From contig CALCWV010000044.1 in assembly GCA_937907645.1 (NCBI GenBank), positions 1-11,747 on the forward strand: DNA of 11,747 bases, in the 5' to 3' direction. This document shows positions 1 to 4,911 of this stretch, in pieces (position 1 is the stretch's first letter; each line of letters starts with the position of its first letter). The position numbers and the translations under genes are program-made. The DNA comes from an uncultured Clostridia bacterium (lineage in GTDB: Bacteria > Bacillota > Clostridia > Christensenellales > UBA1242). Under the pieces are notes generated by a model. It saw nothing but the letters and a program-made list of their open reading frames with translations. It made no database searches and was not told where the DNA came from.

Positions 1-55
1 TGAATGCCCCGGGGCAACAAAAAAACAGCTCTCGCTGTTCTTTTGGTGGCTTACC
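1..55 (-). repeat. Duplicate of the tRNA-Lys 3' end plus its terminator
   Basis: Identical over all 55 bases to 432-486, and it may continue beyond the window start. In minus-strand sense it holds the last bases of tRNA-Lys (acceptor 3' strand GTAAGCC and ACCA) and then the intrinsic terminator. Weaker similarity continues to about base 65 with a one-base insertion. The T arm, anticodon arm and D arm of a tRNA do not follow, so this is only a 3' fragment. Such a copy resembles the second attachment site left by insertion at a tRNA 3' end, but no integrase gene is visible. Confidence 0.9.
19..39 (-). terminator. Second copy of the tRNA-Lys terminator
   Basis: In minus-strand sense the stem AACAGC, loop GAGA and stem GCTGTT run into a T tract. 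The sequence is identical to the terminator at 450-470 because it lies in the 55-base duplicate. It would stop any minus-strand transcript crossing the 56-430 segment. Confidence 0.7.
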
Positions 56-192
56 ACGGGGTGCGTTATGAGAGAAAGCTCAGAAAGAGATTTCTCGAAT
101 GGCCGAGCATTAAGCTAGCGCGCGTTTGAAAACGCTTGCTTCGCACACCCGCAGAAATCAATTATTTTTCAGACTTTTGCCCTTTTATGAAC

Positions 193-215
193 CCCAATAA
201 GATCACTTAATTGGG
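193..215. repeat. Inverted repeat (bulged hairpin)
   Basis: CCCAAT pairs with ATTGGG, and the stem continues with AAG/CTT after one bulged A around a four-base loop ATCA. No T tract follows on either strand, so it does not look like an intrinsic terminator. Confidence 0.5.
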
Positions 216-310
216 AACCCTAAAACGCCAACATCCAAGAAAAATCTTTTGATTTCTACTGTCATATTACATTGAACGATGATACGATGCATCCAAATTT
301 TTTTTCAAAA

Positions 311-328
311 GTAAATTTGATGATTTAC
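311..328. repeat. Six-base inverted repeat
   Basis: GTAAAT and ATTTAC flank a six-base spacer. On the minus strand a short TTTT follows, which would make at best a weak terminator. In such AT-rich sequence it may be chance. Confidence 0.3.
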
Positions 329-382
329 AATTGTTTCGAAGCTTATATAACGATACCTAACAGGCATGGAATCCGACCGGGA

Positions 383-395
383 GTCCCGGGTTCGA
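383..395 (+). pseudogene. tRNA T-arm-like fragment in inverted orientation
   Basis: Thirteen bases, GTCCCGGGTTCGA, match the T-arm region of tRNA-Lys (493-505) exactly but lie on the opposite strand. The bases after the T loop do not pair back to the stem, and no other tRNA arms surround it. It is either an inverted scrap of the nearby tRNA-Lys or a remnant of another tRNA. Confidence 0.35.
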
Positions 396-409
396 ATTGC
401 AGAGCAATC

Positions 410-435
410 TTCAACAAGGATTTTTCCTTGTTGAA
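410..435. repeat. Perfect 10-bp hairpin downstream of tRNA-Lys
   Basis: TTCAACAAGG (410-419) and CCTTGTTGAA (426-435) flank a six-base loop. It lies just beyond the tRNA-Lys terminator in transcription order, separated by the palindrome GCCCCGGGGC at 437-446. No T tract follows on either strand. It could be a backup structure or the end of an inserted element. Confidence 0.6.
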
Positions 436-449
436 TGCCCCGGGGCAAC

Positions 450-470
450 AAAAAAACAGCTCTCGCTGTT
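450..470 (-). terminator. Intrinsic terminator of the tRNA operon
   Basis: In minus-strand sense the stem AACAGC, loop GAGA and stem GCTGTT are followed by a T run, starting five bases after the CCA end of tRNA-Lys. This is the expected end of the six-tRNA transcript. Confidence 0.85.
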
Positions 471-474
471 CTTT

Positions 475-550
475 TGGTGGCTTACCCGGGGCTCGAACCC
501 GGGACCCCTTGATTAAAAGTCAAGTGCTCTACCAACTGAGCTAGTAAACC
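475..550 (-). tRNA. tRNA-Lys (anticodon TTT)
   Basis: All four arms are visible. The acceptor stem GGTTTAC/GTAAGCC has one G-T pair, the discriminator is A and CCA is encoded. The anticodon stem TTGA/TCAA encloses loop CTTTTAA with anticodon TTT, and the T loop is TTCGAGC. It is the last tRNA of the operon and is followed directly by a terminator. Its 5' 19 bases are repeated twice upstream and its 3' end once downstream, so the gene sits at the centre of a set of local duplications. This is the only intact Lys gene in the window. Confidence 0.97.
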
Positions 551-698
551 ATACATATTTAATTCTTTTTTACAGAGTTTTATCAGAACTCCAACCTCAC
601 TCTTAAGGTAGCCGCAAAGCGTCTTCCGGAGCGTTCAGGTCTTCACGCTCGGCTTTGGCTAAAAACTTAATAACATTAAGTTTTCTTAACGCGTCGCC
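532..698 (-). repeat. 167-bp tandem unit 1, overlapping the tRNA-Lys 5' end
   Basis: Direct repeat of 699-865, the same length with 12 substitutions (about 93% identity). The bases at 532-551 are inside or at the edge of the functional tRNA-Lys gene; the same 20 bases recur at 699-718 and 866-885, giving an exact 167-base period. Eight of the 12 differences cluster in the 15-base hairpin at 666-680. The unit carries no start codon for a conserved peptide. Confidence 0.95.
574..684 (-). ncRNA. Putative structured RNA element, copy 1
   Basis: Read on the minus strand, four hairpins follow in order. First is an AT-only stem at 662-671/675-684 with a three-base loop, followed by a short T run. 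Second is a two-level stem: 657-660/610-613, 652-656/616-620 and 646-650/629-633 around a 12-base loop. Third is 605-609/594-598. Fourth is 587-592/574-579. Differences from copy 2 give three compensatory pair changes in the first stem, one wobble-preserving change in the third and four changes in loops or bulges; only 680 breaks a pair. The wobble holds only for minus-strand RNA, the direction of the tRNA operon. The family is unrecognised and the role unknown. Confidence 0.5.
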
Positions 699-717
699 CC
701 AACTGAGCTAGTAAACC
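699..717 (-). pseudogene. tRNA-Lys 5' fragment (acceptor strand and D-arm start), copy 1
   Basis: In minus-strand sense GGTTTACTAGCTCAGTTGG is identical to bases 1-19 of the functional tRNA-Lys. It then continues with GGCGACGCG instead of the rest of the D arm. There is no anticodon or T arm, so it cannot be a tRNA, and RNase P is unlikely to process it alone. It lies inside the tRNA operon transcript, so it should be expressed. Confidence 0.8.
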
Positions 718-740
718 ATACATATTTAATTCTTTTTTAC

Positions 741-851
741 AGAGTTTTATTAGAACTCCAACCTTGCTCTTAAGGTAGCCACAAAGCGTCTTCCGGAGCG
801 TTCAGGTCTTCACGCTCGGCTTTGGCTAAAAACTTGCCACCGGCAACTTTT
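741..851 (-). ncRNA. Putative structured RNA element, copy 2
   Basis: Same four-hairpin layout as copy 1, shifted by 167 bases. The first stem here is GC-richer: TTGCC and GGCAA (minus strand) around loop GGT, extended by AAAA/TTTT with one mismatch at 833/847, and followed by a T run. The third hairpin is perfect (ACCTT/AAGGT). Exchange of AAT/ATT for GCC/GGC while pairing is kept suggests selection for the fold rather than for the sequence. With only two copies, replacement of the whole hairpin in one event cannot be excluded. Confidence 0.5.
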
Positions 852-865
852 CTTAACGCGTCGCC

Positions 866-884
866 CCAACTGAGCTAGTAAACC
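866..884 (-). pseudogene. tRNA-Lys 5' fragment, copy 2
   Basis: Identical to the fragment at 699-717 and to the start of functional tRNA-Lys. It begins 18 bases after the CCA end of tRNA-Gln(TTG) in transcript order, where the next intact tRNA would be expected. The original tRNA-Lys start may have been here, with the repeats later separating it from its 3' part. Confidence 0.8.
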
Positions 885-902
885 ATGCCATAAAAATAAA
901 AG

Positions 903-977
903 TGGCTGGGGTGGCAGGATTTGAACCTACGGATGCACGAATCAAAATCGTGTGCCTTACCACTTGGCGACACCCCA
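903..977 (-). tRNA. tRNA-Gln (anticodon TTG)
   Basis: Acceptor stem TGGGGTG/CACCCCA, discriminator G and encoded CCA. The anticodon stem CACGA/TCGTG encloses loop TTTTGAT with anticodon TTG. The U1-A72 start is typical of bacterial tRNA-Gln. The T loop is TTCAAAT. Outside the anticodon arm and T arm it is nearly identical to the neighbouring Gln(CTG) gene, which suggests local duplication. Confidence 0.96.
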
Positions 978-1010
978 TTATTGACTATTTACCTTCCTCC
1001 CTACACGAAA

Positions 1011-1085
1011 TGGCTGGGGTGGCAGGATTCGAACCTGCGGATGTTGGAATCAGAATCCAATGCCTTACCACTTGGCGACACCCCA
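1011..1085 (-). tRNA. tRNA-Gln (anticodon CTG)
   Basis: Acceptor stem TGGGGTG/CACCCCA, G discriminator and CCA encoded. The anticodon stem TTGGA/TCCAA encloses loop TTCTGAT with anticodon CTG, and the T loop is TTCGAAT. It reads CAG codons, which TTG-tRNA can also decode by wobble. It lies 33 bases upstream of Gln(TTG) in the same operon. Confidence 0.96.
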
Positions 1086-1113
1086 ATATAGGTGACGCAT
1101 TTTAGAAAGTATA

Positions 1114-1190
1114 TGGGGTGATCGAAGAGGATCGAACTCTTGACCTCCAGAGCCACAATCTGGCGTTCTACCAACTGAACTACGACCACC
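1114..1190 (-). tRNA. tRNA-His (anticodon GTG)
   Basis: Acceptor stem GTGGTCG/CGATCAC, with the extra G at position -1 encoded and facing the C discriminator, as required for histidyl-tRNA synthetase recognition. CCA is encoded. The anticodon stem CCAGA/TCTGG encloses loop TTGTGGC with anticodon GTG. The coordinates include G-1. Confidence 0.96.
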
Positions 1191-1213
1191 ATAAAGGGTC
1201 AATTAAAATAAAT

Positions 1214-1290
<77 letters not shown>

Positions 1291-1293
1291 CCA

Positions 1294-1367
1294 TGGAGCA
1301 GGTGAAGGGAATCGGACCCTCGCAACCAGCTTGGAAGGCTGGGGTTCTACCACTGAACTACACCTGC
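1294..1367 (-). tRNA. tRNA-Gly (anticodon TCC)
   Basis: Acceptor stem GCAGGTG/CACCTGC, T discriminator and CCA encoded. The anticodon stem CCAGC/GCTGG encloses loop CTTCCAA with anticodon TCC. It is the first gene of the operon, about 20 bases downstream of the promoter's -10 box. Confidence 0.96.
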
Positions 1368-1388
1368 ATGTTTATTTGCGACGTTGTT

Positions 1389-1417
1389 ATATTATCATAA
1401 TGCACGTATTTTGTCAA
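1389..1417 (-). promoter_or_regulatory. Promoter of the six-tRNA operon
   Basis: Minus strand: -35 TTGACA (1412-1417), a 17-base spacer and -10 TAATAT (1389-1394). This near-consensus vegetative promoter suits a highly expressed stable-RNA operon. The expected start is near 1381, shortly before tRNA-Gly. No T-box or other leader fits in the short gap. Confidence 0.85.
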
Positions 1418-1512
1418 CAATTTTTTCCTAATATTTTACTATTTTTGAAATTTTTGCCATTAAAATTTGTATTTTACAAAATAAAATGCTATTCTATAAA
1501 AGAGGTTTTAAC

Positions 1513-2079
1513 ATGATAATAAAAACTAAGCGTGAAAGCGTATTTAAAATGAAAGAATTAAAGTTAAATTATTTTGATGAAGATGTCTTCGATGTTAAGG
1601 ATATAAAGAGCATTGAAAAGTTTTTTGAAAGAACAAATGCGGATGAGTATTGCATGAGGGATCCTGACCACACTTCTGGGAAGGTTATATTTGTCAAAAA
1701 TCTTGATGAGTGCAAAAGTGAGCTAAAAAACTACAAGGATTTTGTAACAATCTGCGTTTCAGCAAATGACTATGCGGAAGATATTGTCCTTCTCGGAGAT
1801 ATCAAAGTGAAGCGCGAATATGGCAACGACACTGTGGACCTAACTGCGCGAACAGACAGCGAGGCAACTCATAGAAATATTTATGAAAACCCACAATACA
1901 ACGTACATTCAAACTTAGAGGACGACAAACTTTGGAACATTCCTGGATTTTCAAAGCTTATGGGATACATCGCAGATCACGATTTATACAACCTCGTTAT
2001 CGAGTTCGCCGTGTATGACTGCCCTGTTGGAGTTAACAAAGAAAAGGTCGCAATATTTGAACTACGAAGTGAGTACTAA
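1513..2079 (+). CDS. Hypothetical protein, 188 aa, unrecognised
   Basis: I do not recognise this protein. It is soluble and rich in acidic residues (many D and E), with no signal peptide, membrane segment or cysteine cluster. The ATG at 1513 is chosen because AGAGG (1501-1505) lies seven bases before it; an upstream ATG at 1486 has no such site, and a later ATG at 1549 is also possible. A weak promoter TTGCCA (1454-1459), 17 bases, CAAAAT (1477-1482) may drive it. It stands alone, divergent from the tRNA operon and convergent with the SPFH/zinc-ribbon operon, sharing the terminator at 2140-2165. The long, ordinary-looking frame with a ribosome binding site makes it very likely a real gene. 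Confidence 0.8.
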   Translation: MIIKTKRESVFKMKELKLNYFDEDVFDVKDIKSIEKFFERTNADEYCMRDPDHTSGKVIFVKNLDECKSELKNYKDFVTICVSANDYAEDIVLLGDIKVKREYGNDTVDLTARTDSEATHRNIYENPQYNVHSNLEDDKLWNIPGFSKLMGYIADHDLYNLVIEFAVYDCPVGVNKEKVAIFELRSEY

Positions 2080-2139
2080 GCTTTGATAAAAAAACGATAT
2101 TGATTTAAAATAACAGTTGTTTATTTGAATTATGCAACA

Positions 2140-2165
2140 AAAAAAACGGGATATCCCGTTTTTTT
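2140..2165. terminator. Bidirectional intrinsic terminator
   Basis: A perfect 26-base palindrome: seven A, CGGGAT, ATCCCG, seven T. It gives a hairpin with a T tract on both strands. It ends the plus-strand gene at 2079 and, only three bases after the stop at 2168-2170, the minus-strand zinc-ribbon operon. Confidence 0.9.
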
Positions 2166-2167
2166 AA

Positions 2168-2617
2168 TTAAAACTGTTCACCACATTTTGTACAGTGTTT
2201 AGCGTTTGCTCTTACTTCAGCTCCGCATTTTGGACAAGTTTTTTTCTTTTTTAAGCTTGCTCCGCAATTTGCGCATGCTTCATCTCCAGATTCAACCTGA
2301 GATCCACATTTTGAGCATTTGGTCATGTTTACTGTTCCTTTGCAAAGATCTCCGTCAGCAATGCTTCCCTTTGTTGCTTTCATTGATGCACCGACCCATG
2401 TAAAGTAAATTCCAACATATACTAATAGGAAGGAAATTATAATCAAAATCGCTCCTCCAACTAGCTCGAATACGTTTGCAACACTTACTTGATTTGCTAC
2501 GCTCTTAATTCCGTTAATAATTACGAATACAGCACCGATTAAGCTTGCAACAGCTAGAACTAGCGCACATACACCAATTATTATTAAACCTGTTTTTCCT
2601 CTTTCTATTTTGTTCAT
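2168..2617 (-). CDS. Small membrane protein with two C-terminal zinc ribbons
   Basis: 149 aa. Two hydrophobic segments (about 10-35 and 49-76) anchor it in the membrane. A tail follows with two zinc ribbons: C101-C104/C115-C118 and C128-C131/C142-C145, each CxxCG. The family is not individually recognised; position suggests a partner of the two upstream genes, comparable to YdjH in the Bacillus subtilis pspA-ydjGHI operon, though that match is by context only. The ribosome binding site AGGAGGTG overlaps the stop codon of the upstream gene and lies five bases from the ATG. It is the last gene of the operon and ends at the terminator 2140-2165. The zinc ribbons probably serve protein-protein contacts rather than catalysis (inference). 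Confidence 0.85.
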   Translation of the reverse strand: MNKIERGKTGLIIIGVCALVLAVASLIGAVFVIINGIKSVANQVSVANVFELVGGAILIIISFLLVYVGIYFTWVGASMKATKGSIADGDLCKGTVNMTKCSKCGSQVESGDEACANCGASLKKKKTCPKCGAEVRANAKHCTKCGEQF

Positions 2618-2627
2618 CTTTCACCTC

Positions 2628-3716
2628 CTATGATAAACTTTGACCGATAACCCCACCTTGCACCAGTGTTATAATTATTATAATAAGTACAATGGCCAGA
2701 ATTATTCCGACAATTAGGAATCCAACTTTAACTTTGCTTACTGGCATTCCCTTTCCAACTTTTCCCGTCTGGCCATTCATAAGTGTTATATATTCTTTAT
2801 TTTTATATGTATACTCAAACGAGTAAATTGGACAAATTTTGTATAAGAATTTTTCATCGCTATAAATAGTGTTTACATTCAAATATCTAACCCTATCATA
2901 ACTATACTGCTTTAAAATCATCCTTCTAATATTACTATCCATTACAGCTTTTGCTTCTTTGTAGCTCCCACTTGTTTCTTCGTTATAATGTTCAACGACA
3001 TATCCTCGAATGAAGTTTTTGTCAAAAGCATAGGTGTATCTATGATCAAAAGGAAGAAGCTGAGATAGCTGGCTTTGATTGATCTTTGAAGATGTTTCAA
3101 TCATTACATCCTTGTGAGCTAGATTTTTCTTTCCCCTAACGCTGAAAGATCTCGTCTTTGTAACTCTCTCCCCTTTGGAGTTAGTCACAGTGTAATCTTC
3201 TTCTAAAACTCCGTCGTACACTGAAAATGTATTTGCATCAAAAGTAAACGATGGAATATATACTCCTCTGATTTTGCTCGTTGGCAATTTCTTCTTAAAA
3301 GCGTTTGGAGCAAATACTTTCTTTTTTGCTATGCTTTTAAATTTTTCAGCAGCGCTTTTTTCATCAAAAGCGAAAGGAATAATTGCATCTGGCGGAATCC
3401 CTGGAAGTTCATCCGATAGTGACAACATCGCGCTTCCACAATATGGACAATTCGAAGCATATTCTAAAGAATTTAAAACTATGCTCGCCCCGCACATCGC
3501 ACATTTAAGCACTTTGTTTTGAGACTGCCATTCTGCAAGATTATCTTGAGTTTTTGAAAAATCTTCAATCGGATGTTTCTCGGAAATACCTTTCTTGGGA
3601 AAATCTATTTCCTTCCCACACTTTTCACAATGTAACCCTTGTGTACTGGGAGAAAATATTAAATTTCCTCCGCAGCCATCACACTTTTTGTAATCAGATT
3701 TAATTTCTTTTGGCAT
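2628..3716 (-). CDS. TFIIB-type zinc-ribbon membrane protein (YdjG-like)
   Basis: 362 aa. The N-terminus has two zinc ribbons, C12-C15/C30-C33 and C72-C75/C90-C93. A long soluble domain (about 105-325) contains GVYIPSFTFD near residue 151, which resembles a GVYxPxxxxD stretch of YdjG-like zinc-ribbon proteins. A strong C-terminal membrane segment (about 331-352) with a short tail makes it tail-anchored, with the bulk predicted cytoplasmic. Its ATG overlaps the TAA of the SPFH gene by one base (TAATG), pointing to translational coupling. In B. subtilis YdjG works with YdjH and YdjI at the membrane with PspA under envelope stress; transfer of that role here is inference. The order SPFH then zinc-ribbon is reversed relative to ydjG-ydjH-ydjI. 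Confidence 0.85.
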   Translation of the reverse strand: MPKEIKSDYKKCDGCGGNLIFSPSTQGLHCEKCGKEIDFPKKGISEKHPIEDFSKTQDNLAEWQSQNKVLKCAMCGASIVLNSLEYASNCPYCGSAMLSLSDELPGIPPDAIIPFAFDEKSAAEKFKSIAKKKVFAPNAFKKKLPTSKIRGVYIPSFTFDANTFSVYDGVLEEDYTVTNSKGERVTKTRSFSVRGKKNLAHKDVMIETSSKINQSQLSQLLPFDHRYTYAFDKNFIRGYVVEHYNEETSGSYKEAKAVMDSNIRRMILKQYSYDRVRYLNVNTIYSDEKFLYKICPIYSFEYTYKNKEYITLMNGQTGKVGKGMPVSKVKVGFLIVGIILAIVLIIIIITLVQGGVIGQSLS

Positions 3717-4828
3717 TATTCAACTTTTGCTCCACATTCTGGGCAGAACTTTGCTGAGCTCTTTAAGTCAGCTCCACATTTTTTGCAAGTCTTCTTTAAT
3801 GATGCTCCACATTCTGGGCAGAACTTTGCATTTTTACTGAGAGCTGTTCCACACTTAGGACAAACAACTCCTTTTCTCGCTCCACATTCTGGGCAGAACT
3901 TTGCACTAGCTTTCATTTTTGCTCCGCACTTTTCGCAAACAACTTGTTCTTCTTTGTTCTTTGTGCTAAGGCTTTCAGCAAACAGCTCTCCAATTCCTCT
4001 TCCCGCACCGAGTCCAATTCCAAGGCCAGCAAGATTTCCTCCTCCTTGATTTTGAGCAGCATCTCTCATAGCATTTGCGGCTTGATATTGTGTGTATGTT
4101 CCCATCTTGTCTTCCATAACGCCTAGCTTTGTTCTCTCGTCAAGAGCTTTTTCAACTTCTTCTGGGAGTGAGATGTTTTCGATAACCAATGAAACTAATT
4201 TCAGTCCAAGTTTTGCGAATTCTTCTTGTGAATATTCAACAACATCCTTTGAAAATTCTTTGTAGTTTGCAGCTAAATCCAAAGCACTAATCTTACTTTC
4301 AGCAATAGCATCTGTTACGCCTTGGATAATTTGAGGTCTAATATAGTCTGCCATATCAGCTAGTGTATACAATTGATTTGTTCCAAAAAGCTCTTCCATG
4401 AACACTTTTACATCGCTAACTTTGAATGAGTAAATTCCAAAAGCACGGATTCGTACGTTTCCGAAATCAGCATCTCTCATCATAACAGGATTTTGTGTTC
4501 CCCACTTAAGTCCGTTGAACTGCTTTGTGTTAACGAAGTATACTTCAGCTTTAATTCTAACTTTTCCGCCTGTAGGCAATGATAAAAGCTTTGTCAAAAT
4601 TGGAATGTTTTCTGTTGAAAGCTTGTATGTTCCTGGTGCGAAAACATCTGCAACTTGACCTTTATGAACAAATAGTGCAACTTGTGAAGGTCTAACTATC
4701 AAAGTTGAGCTGTTCATAATTTCATCTCTGTCAGTAAGAGGATATTTATATACAACAGTGTCCTTTGTTGAATCCTCCCATTCGATAACTTCTAAGAGTT
4801 GTCTTTTTATAAAATTAAATAATCCCAT
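3716..4828 (-). CDS. SPFH/band-7 protein with three zinc ribbons (YdjI-like)
   Basis: 370 aa. Residues about 1-245 form the SPFH (band 7) domain of the YdjI/virion-core-like type: N-terminal MGLFNFIKRQLLEVIEW, then VRPSQVALFVHKGQ and FAPGTYKLST, and a coiled region with ENISLPEEVEKALDER near 217. A Gly-rich linker (about 258-282) leads to three zinc ribbons: C298-C301/C312-C315, C323-C326/C337-C340 and C348-C351/C362-C365. No transmembrane segment; the start MGLFNFIKRQLL is amphipathic and could bind membrane. GGGAG lies eight bases before the ATG. It is the first gene of a three-gene operon with its own promoter. SPFH proteins scaffold membrane microdomains, and YdjI helps place PspA in B. 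subtilis. No pspA occurs in this window. Confidence 0.9.
   Translation of the reverse strand: MGLFNFIKRQLLEVIEWEDSTKDTVVYKYPLTDRDEIMNSSTLIVRPSQVALFVHKGQVADVFAPGTYKLSTENIPILTKLLSLPTGGKVRIKAEVYFVNTKQFNGLKWGTQNPVMMRDADFGNVRIRAFGIYSFKVSDVKVFMEELFGTNQLYTLADMADYIRPQIIQGVTDAIAESKISALDLAANYKEFSKDVVEYSQEEFAKLGLKLVSLVIENISLPEEVEKALDERTKLGVMEDKMGTYTQYQAANAMRDAAQNQGGGNLAGLGIGLGAGRGIGELFAESLSTKNKEEQVVCEKCGAKMKASAKFCPECGARKGVVCPKCGTALSKNAKFCPECGASLKKTCKKCGADLKSSAKFCPECGAKVE
3729..3904 (-). repeat. Three 26-bp identical repeats encoding zinc-ribbon halves
   Basis: An identical 26-base stretch occurs at 3729-3754, 3804-3829 and 3879-3904, exactly 75 bases (25 codons) apart. Each encodes the AKFCPECGA half of a zinc ribbon in the SPFH protein. 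Identity at DNA level, including silent positions, suggests recent duplication or gene conversion of the 25-codon module. Confidence 0.9.
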
Positions 4829-4843
4829 AGTTTTTCTCCCTTC

Positions 4844-4858
4844 ATTCTATTTTAGAAT
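4844..4858. promoter_or_regulatory. Inverted repeat over the SPFH -10 box (possible operator)
   Basis: ATTCTA and TAGAAT flank three T's. The repeat overlaps the -10 box and the expected start site of the SPFH operon, a position suited to a repressor. The sequence is AT-rich and short, so chance is possible. Confidence 0.3.
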
Positions 4859-4883
4859 ACCATTAAACTAATATATTTGTCAA
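4854..4883 (-). promoter_or_regulatory. Promoter of the SPFH/zinc-ribbon operon
   Basis: Minus strand: -35 TTGACA (4878-4883), an 18-base spacer and -10 TATTCT (4854-4859), about 26 bases before the SPFH ATG. It lies in the 83-base gap after dnaE, where no clear intrinsic terminator is visible, so some dnaE transcripts may also read through. Confidence 0.6.
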
Positions 4884-4911
4884 ATGTTTAAATATTTTAT
4901 TTTTGAAGACT

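Larger units (their letters stand above)
56..430. other. Gene-free, hairpin-rich segment between tRNA-Lys 3'-end copies
   Basis: No convincing coding region on either strand. The segment holds inverted repeats at 193-215, 311-328 and 410-435 and a tRNA T-arm-like fragment at 383-395. With one copy of the flanking 55-base repeat it makes a 431-base unit. It could be the remnant of a small inserted element or a rearrangement product of the tRNA locus. Its function is unknown. Confidence 0.5.
699..865 (-). repeat. 167-bp tandem unit 2
   Basis: Second copy of the unit at 532-698, adjoining it without spacer. Beyond it, only the 20-base start of a third unit (866-885) is present before tRNA-Gln(TTG). 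The layout of two spacers and three copies of a 20-base tRNA piece fits either tandem duplication by recombination or two insertions sharing a 20-base attachment-like repeat. Confidence 0.95.

Noticed and set aside
98..135. tRNA-Ser/Leu-like 5' stretch on the plus strand (ATGGCCGAGC and a GCGTT/AACGC hairpin)
   Set aside because: The anticodon stem does not fit a seven-base loop and no T arm or acceptor partner follows; too weak to annotate.
272..544. Plus-strand frame of 90 codons
   Set aside because: Its C-terminal third is the antisense translation of tRNA-Lys and its terminator; it has no ribosome binding site and no family resemblance.
603..711. A 33-codon minus-strand frame ending in TAA in each 167-bp unit (second copy 770-878)
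   Set aside because: It lacks a start codon and ribosome binding site, and the differences between units change residues while keeping RNA pairing, so selection looks structural.
532..885. Integron cassette array or CRISPR
   Set aside because: No attC core sites of the RYYYAAC/GTTRRRY type were found at the unit borders, no integrase gene is present, and the repeats are adjacent long units rather than short repeats with unique spacers.
551..900. T-box or lysine riboswitch ahead of tRNA-Lys
   Set aside because: No T-box consensus (AGGGTGG-type) and no recognisable lysine-riboswitch core; the downstream gene is a tRNA, not a synthetase or transporter.
4829..4911. Terminator after dnaE
   Set aside because: The gap is AT-rich and holds only the SPFH promoter and a short inverted repeat; no stem with a following T run was found.
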